Source: Melioribacter sp051488665 (GTDB taxonomy: Bacteria > Bacteroidota > Ignavibacteria > Ignavibacteriales > Melioribacteraceae). Taken from it: a stretch of 64,000 bases of DNA. The first letter of the stretch is position 1, and each line of letters starts with the position of its first letter. This document shows, piece after piece, positions 1 through 8,607 of this stretch. The notes below the pieces were generated by a model. That model saw only the letters and a list, made by a program, of their open reading frames with translations. It was not told the DNA's origin and did no database searches. The position numbers and the translations under genes are program-made. Where the stretch lies: positions 248,001-312,000 of the forward strand of contig NZ_JBPSEG010000001.1 of NCBI RefSeq assembly GCF_051488665.1. Reading direction: 5' to 3'.

Positions 1-50
1 ATTAACCTGCCAATCAGGGCTTGGCTAAAATGGATTACAAATATATAAAA

Positions 51-1061
51 TTATTCTTTATTAAGCATTCCCGTTATTTCTTCAAATATTTTCCCGGGAG
101 TAACCAAATAAGAATCTTTATAGCCGCATTTTTTCGGGTCGCCCGGACATTGATTCTCGCAGTAATTTTTTTCGGGTATAATTATTTTATTAATATTTCC
201 CAAAGGTCCCCAGAGTTCCGGAGAACATGCGGTCATCGGACAAAACAGAGATAGCGTTTTAACTTTTAATGCGGCGCAAAGATGCATAGGGCCCGTGCTC
301 GCCGATACAAGCAAATCGAGCGCGCTGAAGTTGATTATCGAATTGCGTAAGTCGCTTTTTATATTCGGATAAACCGCTTCATCAATTCCGCAAATCGTTT
401 CCGGCGGCGCCAAATCGGTTACGACGACTCTAATATTTTTGTCTCTCTTCAACAATTCAATCAATTTACGATATTGTTCGGGATTCCAATTAGGAGCGGA
501 GCCGCCGCTCGTTGCGTTGACGCCGACCAGATATTTTTTTTGATTCAATAATTCTTTTCGCCTCAGCGCGGATATTTTTTTTTCTTCTTCGCTCAAATAA
601 ATTTCCGGAGTATAATTATTGCTGTTTACTCCGATTCTGCGGGCTAAATCGAGTGAATAATCCGCTTCATGACGCAGAGGATTATACTTTTTCCTGTCGA
701 CGTAACGCGTAAATGTGAGGAACTGATACAATTTATGCCCCACTCCGACTCTAAACCGAATACCGGCAAGAAAAAGCATATAATTGATGCGTTCGTCAGG
801 CAAAAGCATTAAAGCGTGCGTAAATCCGTATCTTCTTAAGGCTTTTACAGTTTCCCAGAATGAATTGGTCGCGTCGTAAGTTATTATTTCATCCGTAAAA
901 GGATTGTTCAAATAAACGTCTTTTGCGTAATCCCTTACCATTACCGCAACGTAGCTGTCCGGAAAACATTTTTTAATTTCGCGCGGGAGCGGAGTGGATA
1001 ATACGACATCGCCGATTCTGTCGGGACGAACTATAAGTATTCTTTTATTTTTCTTTTTCAT
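51..1061 (-). CDS. Glycosyltransferase family 9 (heptosyltransferase-like)
   Basis: A 336-residue protein of the GT9/heptosyltransferase class, which usually moves an ADP-activated heptose or related sugar onto lipopolysaccharide core at the cytoplasmic face of the inner membrane. The N terminus shows the family pattern ILIVRPDRIGDVVLSTPLP. The C-terminal half has the nucleotide-sugar site GVNATSG and, later, ASTGPMHLCAALKVKTL, which matches the GP-HxAAA-like motif of this family. Length is normal. The ATG at 1061 lies inside the end of the upstream glycosyltransferase (17-base overlap), so the two are translationally coupled. It is the last gene of the minus-strand operon starting near 7609. 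The true acceptor cannot be read from sequence; an O-antigen or exopolysaccharide role is possible. Confidence 0.85.
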   Translation of the reverse strand: MKKKNKRILIVRPDRIGDVVLSTPLPREIKKCFPDSYVAVMVRDYAKDVYLNNPFTDEIITYDATNSFWETVKALRRYGFTHALMLLPDERINYMLFLAGIRFRVGVGHKLYQFLTFTRYVDRKKYNPLRHEADYSLDLARRIGVNSNNYTPEIYLSEEEKKISALRRKELLNQKKYLVGVNATSGGSAPNWNPEQYRKLIELLKRDKNIRVVVTDLAPPETICGIDEAVYPNIKSDLRNSIINFSALDLLVSASTGPMHLCAALKVKTLSLFCPMTACSPELWGPLGNINKIIIPEKNYCENQCPGDPKKCGYKDSYLVTPGKIFEEITGMLNKE

Positions 1062-2169
1062 CGCCGAAAAGTATTCCGCGAACTCTTTCGTATTCTTTTT
1101 GCCAATTTAATTCTTCGGCAGCCTTCAGGCAATTTTCTCTGTACTTAAGGAGCGGCGTCGGATCGGCTAACCAATCGTTAATTATTTTTGCCGCCGATTC
1201 TCCTTTTTCGATATCGATTACTTCACCGACTTTAAATTGATTAACGATCTTTCGCATCTGGGGTAAATTGCTCGAAATAACGGGCAATCCCGCCATTATA
1301 TATTCGAACAACTTATTGGGTAAAGCGTGGTAATAACTTACGCTAATGTTTTCTATTAAACAAAGACCGGCGTCGGCTGCGGACGTATAATTAATCAAGT
1401 CCGACTGTTCAATAAAACCGCCCCAGACAATTTTATGAGCCGCCGAATATTCCTCGGCGAGTTTCTTAAAATATTCTTTTTTTTCGCCTTCGCCCAGAAT
1501 CAATAATGTGACTCTTTCCAAGCTTGCCAGTTCTTTAATAAAATAACTTAATCCTCTGCCGTTCAATAACATTCCCTGATACAAAACAATCATGTTTTCT
1601 TGCGGTATGTTATACATTTGTCTGATGTCAACTTTTCTTTCCGGTTTTCTGTAGAGAGGAATGTTTCTAATTACGATCGTATTGGAAATTCCGTAATAAT
1701 TATGAAGGAATTCGGAATCGAGTTCGCCTGTAGTCAATACGAGGTCTACTCGTTTGATAAAGAATTTTTCGATCAACCTTATAGCTTGTTGCAGCGCGGG
1801 GCGACCGATCAATCCTCCTACGAACGGATAGAGCTCCCTGCTGTTATAATAAATTTTTGATTTTCTAATCCGCGCCGCCCAATAGACAAAAGGCAAAGTA
1901 TAAATGTCTTCTGCAAAATAGATATCCGCTTTTACGGAAAAAAGCCGGCTCAATAATTTTATTGCAAAATCGAGATAAAACAACAGACGGTTTTCGCCCC
2001 TGTGCAATTTATATACGACTGCGTTTTCTTCTATTATATCATTTTCAATTCCGAACCAGTCGAAAGAAATGATTTCGACATTATGCCCTTCGTCTTTAAG
2101 GGAATTGGAAAGGTTGGTTATTCTCGAATCGTGTTTATAATTCCCCAGAAATGCAATGCATATTTTCAT
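1045..2169 (-). CDS. Glycosyltransferase family 4 (GT-B fold)
   Basis: A GT-B glycosyltransferase of about 374 residues, expected to add a sugar from a nucleotide donor during surface polysaccharide synthesis in the cytoplasm. I place the start at the ATG at 2169 (MKICIAFLGNYKHDSR); the open frame runs further upstream, but that part would overlap the previous gene and does not look like family sequence. Residues about 190-350 form the donor-binding half with IVLYQGMLLNGRGL, LLILGEGEKK and the late motif HALPNKLFEYIMAGLPVISS, where the conserved glutamate of the E-x7-E type region lies. The previous gene stops at 2174, four bases upstream, and the next overlaps by 17 bases, so this is a tightly packed operon member. 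Donor and acceptor are unknown. Confidence 0.85.
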   Translation of the reverse strand: MKICIAFLGNYKHDSRITNLSNSLKDEGHNVEIISFDWFGIENDIIEENAVVYKLHRGENRLLFYLDFAIKLLSRLFSVKADIYFAEDIYTLPFVYWAARIRKSKIYYNSRELYPFVGGLIGRPALQQAIRLIEKFFIKRVDLVLTTGELDSEFLHNYYGISNTIVIRNIPLYRKPERKVDIRQMYNIPQENMIVLYQGMLLNGRGLSYFIKELASLERVTLLILGEGEKKEYFKKLAEEYSAAHKIVWGGFIEQSDLINYTSAADAGLCLIENISVSYYHALPNKLFEYIMAGLPVISSNLPQMRKIVNQFKVGEVIDIEKGESAAKIINDWLADPTPLLKYRENCLKAAEELNWQKEYERVRGILFGDEKEK

Positions 2170-2173
2170 GTCG

Positions 2174-3133
2174 TTAAAGCTTGATGTAGAGAGTGTTTCG
2201 CATAATTGCTTTTGCGTCGAATTTTTCTTTGAATTCAATCAAACTCATGCTCGGGGTCATAGGGTTGTCCGCTTTTGTATCCTGAGAAACGCCTATATCC
2301 ACATACTTATAACCTCTTTCGGTGGCGTCTTTCACAACTTCGTACATAACTCTTTGAATCGGTTTCAGATGCGCAAATTCATACTTGAGCATATTGTAAA
2401 AACAAAGAGCCACGTTTTTGTTGGGATAAAACATCAAAGAACCGCCTATCGGATTGTCGCCGTCGTAAACCATAAACAATTTCAAATAATCGGGCAGTAA
2501 TTCTTTCAGACGGTACAAATCTCTGAGCGAATGCGTCGGCTTAACTCCGTGCCGGGCTTTGTTCTCGAGCAGTATGGGATAAAATTCTTCGTAATTGTCG
2601 TTAACTTCCACGCGAAGTTTGAAGTCGCGGAATGTTTTTCTGATATTCCTTCGAATCGTCGGCGAAAATCTTTCGATTATATCGCGTTGAGGATCGAGCT
2701 TGATTGCGCTCGAAATGTAGTGAAGTTTGTACGAAAAGCCCTGCCACAGCATAGCATAGTCGAGACTTTGATTCGGATATTCTTCGTATATCATCGGCGC
2801 GGCGGTTAACATGAACTCTTTGATACCGTTATTTTTTCCGTAGTCTATCAAAGTTTCGACTATTTCCATAGCCTTTGAGAAGGTAATCTCTTTCGTAACA
2901 ATCGAACCGTAGCTGGCTCCGATCGGCGATTCGAACATACCGTCGATAATCGACCCCGGAAGAAGAGCTGTTATATTTCCCTTTTCGAGAAAAATCAAAT
3001 GATCAAATCTGAATTTTCCCGGTTCATGATAGTCGAGAAATTTTTGCATGTGGAACATTGTACCGTTATTCGACTCCAGTACGAAATTGTCCCATTCTTC
3101 TTTCCATTCTTCGGTATAGCGGATAATTTCCAT
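2174..3133 (-). CDS. FemAB/GNAT-like peptidyl or acyl transferase
   Basis: About 319 residues with the FemAB-type (Acetyltransf_6) layout: a GNAT-like domain in the C-terminal half with ARHGVKPTHSLRDLYRL followed by GDNPIGGSLMFYPN and a late VDIGVSQDT strand. Relatives either add amino acids to peptidoglycan precursors or, in exopolysaccharide clusters, probably modify polysaccharide intermediates using aminoacyl-tRNA or acyl-CoA. The setting, directly before two glycosyltransferases, favours a role in surface polymer synthesis, which is inference. I chose the ATG at 3133 (MEIIRYTEEW); an in-frame TTG two codons upstream is possible but less likely. It sits 15 bases after a PorV/PorQ-type barrel gene. 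No signal peptide is seen, so it should be cytoplasmic. Confidence 0.7.
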   Translation of the reverse strand: MEIIRYTEEWKEEWDNFVLESNNGTMFHMQKFLDYHEPGKFRFDHLIFLEKGNITALLPGSIIDGMFESPIGASYGSIVTKEITFSKAMEIVETLIDYGKNNGIKEFMLTAAPMIYEEYPNQSLDYAMLWQGFSYKLHYISSAIKLDPQRDIIERFSPTIRRNIRKTFRDFKLRVEVNDNYEEFYPILLENKARHGVKPTHSLRDLYRLKELLPDYLKLFMVYDGDNPIGGSLMFYPNKNVALCFYNMLKYEFAHLKPIQRVMYEVVKDATERGYKYVDIGVSQDTKADNPMTPSMSLIEFKEKFDAKAIMRNTLYIKL

Positions 3134-3148
3134 ATGCAACCGTATTTT

Positions 3149-4039
3149 TTATCTGAATGAATATGATATACTAAAGGTGTGCGAATCGCCCAGGCTGTAG
3201 TCGTACGGCTGATAAGCATAATCGAGACCGATATTGTTCCATTTGACTCCAAAGCCTGCGGTAATTTTCTTCGAATAATATCCCGACATATAACCCGCTC
3301 TCAGAAAGAGCGCGCCCGAGTAATTGATTTCAAAGCCGCCGTGCAGGTGTAAATTATCTCCGCTAAAATATTTCTGGACTCCCGCGGTCATAAGCAAACA
3401 AACTTTGTCAAAAATAAATTTATACGAAGCGCCCGTCCGTATCTCCGAAGGCAGTTCCGACGCTTCGTACCTTAGATTATTCATCTTGCCCAGATTTCTT
3501 ATCGAAAGTCCTATCAATAAATTTTCCGCAAATCCGTCGTATGATAGTCCGAAATCGTAAGCGACTCCGGAAGCGTCGTCGGTGTAAAGACTTTCATAAA
3601 TAAATTTAACTGTAGTTCCGGCATAGAACGAGTCGTACAATTTAGCAGAGAATGAAATGCCGCCGTAAAAGTAATTGGCGTTGAATGTGGCTTCCGGCTC
3701 GCCCGGCTTGGTTCTAATTTCAATATTGTCAATAGTAGTCGAGGCAAAATTAAGTCCCAGAGGAATACCCCATAATTCCAATCTTGCTAAAAAGTTTCGA
3801 GTTCCGATATCGTTAAATCTAGTGTTGTGAGCAAACGAAAAAGAAGTGGAATTATCGAGACTTAGCAATGACGGATTATAAACAAAATCGTAAATATCGG
3901 TTTGAGCTACGCCAAGTTCTCCCATGCCGATGATTCTCGATCCGGAGCCGTTTTTAAGTATCGACAGCCCTGTCGATTGGGAAGATTGTCCTTCTATAAT
4001 TCCCCACGCGACGAATAAAATCAAAATTATTTTTTTCAT
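3149..4039 (-). CDS. PorV/PorQ-family outer membrane beta-barrel protein
   Basis: A 296-residue exported protein with an N-terminal signal peptide (MKKIILILFVAWGIIEG) and the hallmark stretch of PorV/PorQ/UPF0164 proteins near residues 28-65: SRIIGMGELGVAQ and then VYNPSLLS. The rest alternates short polar and aromatic strands, as expected of an outer-membrane beta-barrel, and ends in aromatic SISYSFR. PorV acts as the shuttle that takes T9SS cargo from the translocon to the sortase; PorQ has a related role. It is separated by one base from a second member of the same family, and both follow a gene for a T9SS cargo protein. A part in secreting that cargo is a reasonable inference. Which of PorV or PorQ it is cannot be settled from sequence alone. 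Confidence 0.75.
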   Translation of the reverse strand: MKKIILILFVAWGIIEGQSSQSTGLSILKNGSGSRIIGMGELGVAQTDIYDFVYNPSLLSLDNSTSFSFAHNTRFNDIGTRNFLARLELWGIPLGLNFASTTIDNIEIRTKPGEPEATFNANYFYGGISFSAKLYDSFYAGTTVKFIYESLYTDDASGVAYDFGLSYDGFAENLLIGLSIRNLGKMNNLRYEASELPSEIRTGASYKFIFDKVCLLMTAGVQKYFSGDNLHLHGGFEINYSGALFLRAGYMSGYYSKKITAGFGVKWNNIGLDYAYQPYDYSLGDSHTFSISYSFR

Positions 4040-4040
4040 A

Positions 4041-5039
4041 TCAGAAAAGTAGATTAATTCCTATTATATGTTGATCCGAAGTCGAGTACGGCTCGACGAC
4101 AAAAGCATAGTTGATACCCAAATTCAAATTTTTCATACCGTAAAGATAAGAAAAACCTAACGAAGGACGCACGGGAATGTCGTCTTCGGAAAGTTCGAAT
4201 CTGTCGAGTCCTCCTCTCAAATATAAATTTTCGACGGGTTGATATTCTAAGCCGCCTCTCAGAATATTCGAATTTGCATTGCTGCCCTGCCATTCGACCG
4301 AAAGGAGAAGATCTGGATCGTCAAATTTGTAAGAAAGTCCTACCTTTTTAATCAATGGAAATTTATCCGTGGTATTTCTTCCGTTCTGTCCGTAAATATT
4401 CGACGAATCCCATTTGTATGAAGAATTCAAGTCCGAAATAACAAACGACATGTTAATTGCTTTGGTTACCGAATAGACGGCTCCGATATCAATACCAACC
4501 GAAGTAGCGCTCATGTTCTCATATAAGCTGTAGTAGTAAAACTTGAATGAAACGCCAACCGCCAGTTTTTCCGAAAATCGATTGGCGACGGCTACGAAGA
4601 ATTGATTTTCAGACGTCGATACGCTCTTGATTTTTTCGCCGGCGTCGTCCCTAACATCAATACCAGAGACTCCGGCATTTATCAATCCGACGCTCAGCCC
4701 CGCGTACGATCTGAATTTTTCCCGTCCGTCTGAAGAAACCGTTTTACCCAAACCGAATTTTTTTGTAAAGCCGATAAAATTTAACGAACGGCCGAGCGAA
4801 AGAACAGAATAAGAAGCCTGGAACAGACTGTTTTCCTGATAAACCGATACGGCGGGATTGTAATATGCGCTTAAATTTCCCTCAGTTACGGAAGACATCG
4901 CGTTACCCATACCCATTCCTCTTGCGCCGAAGCCGAGCCGGCTGAAACTTCCCGCCGTACTGTTAATGCGCGAAAACTGACCGTAAACGCCGGCGGTTAT
5001 AAAAAACATTATTATTAGAATTAAGTTTATTCTCTTCAT
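4041..5039 (-). CDS. PorV/PorQ-family outer membrane beta-barrel protein
   Basis: A 332-residue outer-membrane protein of the same family as the gene just downstream. A signal peptide (MKRINLILIIMFFITAGVYG) is followed by the family signature SRLGFGARGMGMGNAMSSV and AYYNPAVSVYQ at about residues 33-70. The body is beta-barrel-like and ends in HIIGINLLF with a terminal aromatic residue, typical for BAM-assembled barrels. Distance to the next gene is one base, and an 18-base gap separates it from the T9SS cargo gene upstream. The two barrels differ clearly in sequence, so they are old paralogs rather than a fresh duplication. It may serve as a dedicated T9SS cargo carrier, but that is inferred from family and position only. 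Confidence 0.75.
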   Translation of the reverse strand: MKRINLILIIMFFITAGVYGQFSRINSTAGSFSRLGFGARGMGMGNAMSSVTEGNLSAYYNPAVSVYQENSLFQASYSVLSLGRSLNFIGFTKKFGLGKTVSSDGREKFRSYAGLSVGLINAGVSGIDVRDDAGEKIKSVSTSENQFFVAVANRFSEKLAVGVSFKFYYYSLYENMSATSVGIDIGAVYSVTKAINMSFVISDLNSSYKWDSSNIYGQNGRNTTDKFPLIKKVGLSYKFDDPDLLLSVEWQGSNANSNILRGGLEYQPVENLYLRGGLDRFELSEDDIPVRPSLGFSYLYGMKNLNLGINYAFVVEPYSTSDQHIIGINLLF

Positions 5040-5057
5040 TTTTCTCTCTAAAATTTT

Positions 5058-6647
5058 TTATCTGAGCACCATTATTTTTCCGAAGAGAGGCTCGCTGCCG
5101 CCTCCTTTGTCAATTCTGTAAAAGTAGACTCCGTTCGGCACAAAATTACCCGCTTCATCCCTGCCGTTCCAAACTTCGAACTGGTCGCCCTGAAAATTTC
5201 TGGGAGCGTTTTGAATTATGGTTTTTACCAGATTCATTCCGAAGTCGAAAATGCGAATCGTTACATCCGCCGGTTCGGTTAAACTGTATTTTATTCTGAC
5301 AATTTCGTTATCCGGCGAGAAAGGATTAGGGAAAGCGTACGAGGAATTATCCGATTCTAACTTTTCCGAGGCGATGAAAACCTTCCAATTGCCGCCCCAA
5401 TTATTGTCCGTGTCATTGTACTTTATTAATCCGTCCAAAGAACCGATCCATACGTCCGTATTGTTATTTTTCTGATAAACATTTACGCACCGGAAACGTC
5501 GGGTAATATAATTTGTTCCGACTCCCGTATTGCTGTCGTAAATTCTCGGCGCCGCAATCCAGTTATTGAGCCGGTCGTCCGATCTGAACAATCCGTCTTC
5601 TGTTGCTGCGAAAACATCGTAAGAGCCGTCGCTATTGTATTTAAAATCGATACCCAGTACTTTCTGGTCAACAAGATAAGTTTCCCAATTTTTTTCTCCG
5701 TCGAAGGAAACGCTCAGACCATAGTATTCGCTGCTTCCTTCAGCTCGCCAGGTCGCAGCCCAAACAGAATTGTCGGCTTTATTGTGCGCCAGTTCCAGAA
5801 TAAAATCTCCGCTGATGGGATTGCTTTGATTAGTATGATTAAATTTTGTCCAGCTTACGCCGCCGTCAGCGCTTTTATTTATACCGCCGGCAGTTCCCAC
5901 ATAGAGAGTCGAATCGTCCAAGGCAAGCAAAGAAAACACACGGTGATTTAAGTACGACTCGCTGCCAAATTTACCGGCTACCGGTTGGAGCGAGAAATTG
6001 AGCTGGTCGGAGGGTTTAATCGAATCGAGATAATCCGGAGGGAGCACAACGCGAGTCCATGTTTTTCCCATATTCTCGGATTTGCGCAGCCCGCCTGCAA
6101 AGCATGCAATCCAGATAACATCCCCCGTAAAAGCAATATCGTATACAAAATTATTGTGACCGACAGTTACGGGCAAAGCTCTCAAGGTATTAATTCCGTA
6201 GGTTACAGATGAATCGCCGGGATCGTCCACCGGTTGTTCTATTTTTACCCAAGTTTTTCCGCCGTCCTTAGAATAACGGAGTCCCGTACCGAAGGGAACC
6301 GACGAGCCGGCGGCGTCTTCCAAATGCCAGGTAGCCGCCCAAATTGTTCCGTTATGATATCCAATTGCAGATATTCCTTCTTCGCCGAAAGATTCGTGAC
6401 GGTAGTAATTAATCCAGGTTTGTCCGTAATCTTCCGATTTACTCAGTCCTTTTGAAGTTGCAAGCCAGATTGTATCGTTAACAATTAATATTTTTTCTAC
6501 TTCATTACTTCCCTGGGCTTGCGACACGCCATTCTCAAGTTTATAAGTATACGAAAATTGCTGCGCAGATGTTAATCCCTGCAGGGTCAGCAAAAACAAT
6601 ATCAGAATTCCTACGGTGAAATTGTTTGCTCCTCGTTTAATAAACAT
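5058..6647 (-). CDS. Secreted propeller-type protein with T9SS/FlgD-like C-terminal sorting domain
   Basis: A 529-residue exported protein. After a signal peptide (residues 1-28) come repeated blades of the Ycf48/sialidase BNR type, seen as repeated S-x-D-x-G-x-x-W motifs: SEDYGQTW, SKDGGKTW, SENMGKTW and SADGGVSW. The last 85 residues are a sorting domain: SYAFPNPFSPDNE, then a FlgD-like DVTIRIFDFGMNLVKTI and NGVYFYRI ... KIMVLR. Such domains direct proteins through the type IX machine to the cell surface. No catalytic aspartate box set that would prove a sialidase is evident, so I read it as a surface propeller of unknown ligand. It lies 13 bases after a lipoprotein gene and just before two PorV/PorQ-type genes in the same operon. 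Confidence 0.85.
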   Translation of the reverse strand: MFIKRGANNFTVGILILFLLTLQGLTSAQQFSYTYKLENGVSQAQGSNEVEKILIVNDTIWLATSKGLSKSEDYGQTWINYYRHESFGEEGISAIGYHNGTIWAATWHLEDAAGSSVPFGTGLRYSKDGGKTWVKIEQPVDDPGDSSVTYGINTLRALPVTVGHNNFVYDIAFTGDVIWIACFAGGLRKSENMGKTWTRVVLPPDYLDSIKPSDQLNFSLQPVAGKFGSESYLNHRVFSLLALDDSTLYVGTAGGINKSADGGVSWTKFNHTNQSNPISGDFILELAHNKADNSVWAATWRAEGSSEYYGLSVSFDGEKNWETYLVDQKVLGIDFKYNSDGSYDVFAATEDGLFRSDDRLNNWIAAPRIYDSNTGVGTNYITRRFRCVNVYQKNNNTDVWIGSLDGLIKYNDTDNNWGGNWKVFIASEKLESDNSSYAFPNPFSPDNEIVRIKYSLTEPADVTIRIFDFGMNLVKTIIQNAPRNFQGDQFEVWNGRDEAGNFVPNGVYFYRIDKGGGSEPLFGKIMVLR

Positions 6648-6660
6648 TTTACTTCCTATT

Positions 6661-7500
6661 TTAGTTAAGAGTGAAATCGAATTCTACAGGATTGCTTACG
6701 GCTCCCGACCTGTCGCGGGCGCTGAATACAAATCGCCATTTTCCGGAGGGTTGCCCTTCCGGGAAAGTAAGAAAGACCGTATAAATGCCGTCGTCGGCTG
6801 TTGTGTCGCCGTTTATGCCGCTGTTGCCGTCGTCGAACATCGGGAACTTAGTAACGCCTTGACTGTTTTTCACCTGCGTTCCGTCGGGTCGATACAATTC
6901 ATAATAAACTTCGGTAATGTCGCTTAATCCGTTGGGGTCGGAGACTCTTACGGATAAAGTAATACGTTGATTTACATTACCCGATGACGGAGCCGTGATT
7001 TCTATAATTTCGGGAGGATAGTTTTCGCTTTCGTTGGTATAATCAAGATAGTGCGAAAAAACCTTTCGAGTTTCCGAAGAGGGATCATTTTTTTCGAGGA
7101 CAAAACCTTCGATCACATATTTATCCGACGGGAATTGTTTGCTCATCGGCAATAAAGCCGAATAGATTCCGTCGCCAGCGATGTTGTCGCCTGAATTAGA
7201 TAAATCGCCGTCGTCTTTTAACGGCAATTGATCAATGAATGTTTCGGAACCGTCTGCTAATCTGAGCCTGAGCCAAAACTCCAGGACATTTTTAGAATCG
7301 TTGATTTCCACCCGGAACAGGTATAACGAATCGGATTGCGAGTAGGAAAACCGTTCGGACGCTATAATCTTTTTAACAACAACGTTATCACTCGGCGAAT
7401 CGATTACACCGGTAGGTAATTCGTCTTTACAAGCGGCAATTAATGCAAGCAAGAAAATTACAAAGAGATGTCGTTTAAAACGAAAGAAAGAAAAGATCAT
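6661..7500 (-). CDS. Lipoprotein with Ig-like domains, function unknown
   Basis: A 279-residue lipoprotein: the signal peptide ends in a lipobox, LLALIAACKDELP, with cysteine at about residue 24. The mature part holds two related beta-sandwich units. Each carries a GD-type calcium-loop-like pattern: DDGDLSNSGDNIAGDGIYS near residue 100 and DDGNSGINGDTTADDGIY near residue 225. This D/G-rich repeat followed by a hydrophobic strand is common in surface Ig-like domains of Bacteroidota, and a matching calcium role is inference. It is the first gene after the strong promoter at 7581-7609, with a leader of about 75 bases, and heads the operon that runs to position 51. No enzyme motif is seen. Confidence 0.7.
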   Translation of the reverse strand: MIFSFFRFKRHLFVIFLLALIAACKDELPTGVIDSPSDNVVVKKIIASERFSYSQSDSLYLFRVEINDSKNVLEFWLRLRLADGSETFIDQLPLKDDGDLSNSGDNIAGDGIYSALLPMSKQFPSDKYVIEGFVLEKNDPSSETRKVFSHYLDYTNESENYPPEIIEITAPSSGNVNQRITLSVRVSDPNGLSDITEVYYELYRPDGTQVKNSQGVTKFPMFDDGNSGINGDTTADDGIYTVFLTFPEGQPSGKWRFVFSARDRSGAVSNPVEFDFTLN

Positions 7501-7580
7501 AGAAATTACCTCTTAAGTATCTGTTCGCAAAATTTAGAGTAACAGTTTTTCTATAACCTTTTCTCTCTTTTTGTGGCAAT

Positions 7581-7609
7581 TATATCGTATTGTTAATTAA
7601 AAGTCAAGT
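7581..7609 (-). promoter_or_regulatory. Sigma70-type promoter of the 7500-51 operon
   Basis: Read on the minus strand: TTGACT (7609-7604), a 17-base spacer, then a perfect TATAAT (7586-7581). Transcription should start near 7574, leaving a leader of about 75 bases before the lipoprotein ATG at 7500. It begins only a few bases past the stop of the M50 protease gene, so it separates that gene from the surface-protein operon. This is the best sigma70 match I found in the window. Confidence 0.75.
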
Positions 7610-7613
7610 ACGT

Positions 7614-8606
7614 TTAAAAACTTATAATAAAAGGAGTAGGAGAAAATGACAATATGAAAATTAAAATCGCGATATAGCCGAGCGTCATTCTGCCTTTACC
7701 GAGTTTAGTAAAATAAGGAACGGGCGGATGTTTAACTTTTATTATAAAATAAAGTATCATCGCCCAGAAGAGCCAACCCGACCACCCGATATTCAAATTA
7801 AGCGCAAGCGCCGAATCGACTACTCCAAGAACTCCGAATATAACCAACAGCGACATCGAAATACTAGCAACCGCTTCGTGAATTTTAGAACCGAACATCG
7901 AATAAATTATATGCCCGCCGTCGAGCTGTCCTACGGGAATCAGATTCATTGCCGTTACAAACAATCCGAACCATCCGACGCACAAATAAGGATAATGGTA
8001 AATTTCGCTCATGGGCGGTATAAAGTCCCCCGGTTTTGTAAAGAGCGTTTGAAGCAATTCGAATAACAGAGTAGAACCGAACTTCAGATTTACCGCGCCT
8101 TTACCGTACTCGGGCGAAAAATAATCCGGGTGTATCGATAGAATATATTCAACGGGGGGCAAATGAGTATATCCGTAAATTAAAACAATCAGGCAAGCTA
8201 CAAAACCCGCCAGCGGTCCCGCCACTCCGATATCGAACATCGACTTATTATCGGGAATCGGCGACTTTGTTTTGATTACGGCTCCCATTGTTCCGAAATT
8301 GAAAAATCCGGGTATCGGAGGGAACGGAATAAAATAAGGCAACGTAGCCTTTACTCTGTGATAAACAGACGCAAAATAATGACCGAACTCATGCGACGCC
8401 AAAATGAAAAGTATGGATACGGCATACGGCAAACCTTTCCATATCTCCGTCATCTCGTAAGGTCCCATCGAACCGGTCGTCCATTCCATTCCGGCTATAA
8501 GCGTGGTAATAAATGTGATCGCAAACAATCCGATATGCAGCAGATAATTATTTTTTTCTTTTTTGGTATAGCTCGGTTCGTAAACGTCGTAAATTTCGTC
8601 TTCCAT
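7614..8606 (-). CDS. M50-family site-2 membrane metalloprotease
   Basis: A 330-residue integral membrane protein with about seven to eight hydrophobic segments. The zinc site is clear: HEFGH at about residues 68-72 within ILASHEFGHYFASVYH, and the third ligand in GQLDGGHIIYSMFG near residue 228. The stretch FGTMGAVIKTKSPIPD and a GPLAGF motif are typical of the M50B group related to plant EGY1 and bacterial S2P-like enzymes without PDZ domains. Such enzymes cut transmembrane segments, often of anti-sigma factors, but the substrate here is unknown. It is separated by one base from the upstream DUF1207-like gene, and its 3' end abuts the operon promoter at 7609. Confidence 0.88.
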   Translation of the reverse strand: MEDEIYDVYEPSYTKKEKNNYLLHIGLFAITFITTLIAGMEWTTGSMGPYEMTEIWKGLPYAVSILFILASHEFGHYFASVYHRVKATLPYFIPFPPIPGFFNFGTMGAVIKTKSPIPDNKSMFDIGVAGPLAGFVACLIVLIYGYTHLPPVEYILSIHPDYFSPEYGKGAVNLKFGSTLLFELLQTLFTKPGDFIPPMSEIYHYPYLCVGWFGLFVTAMNLIPVGQLDGGHIIYSMFGSKIHEAVASISMSLLVIFGVLGVVDSALALNLNIGWSGWLFWAMILYFIIKVKHPPVPYFTKLGKGRMTLGYIAILIFILSFSPTPFIISF

Positions 8607-8607
8607 T

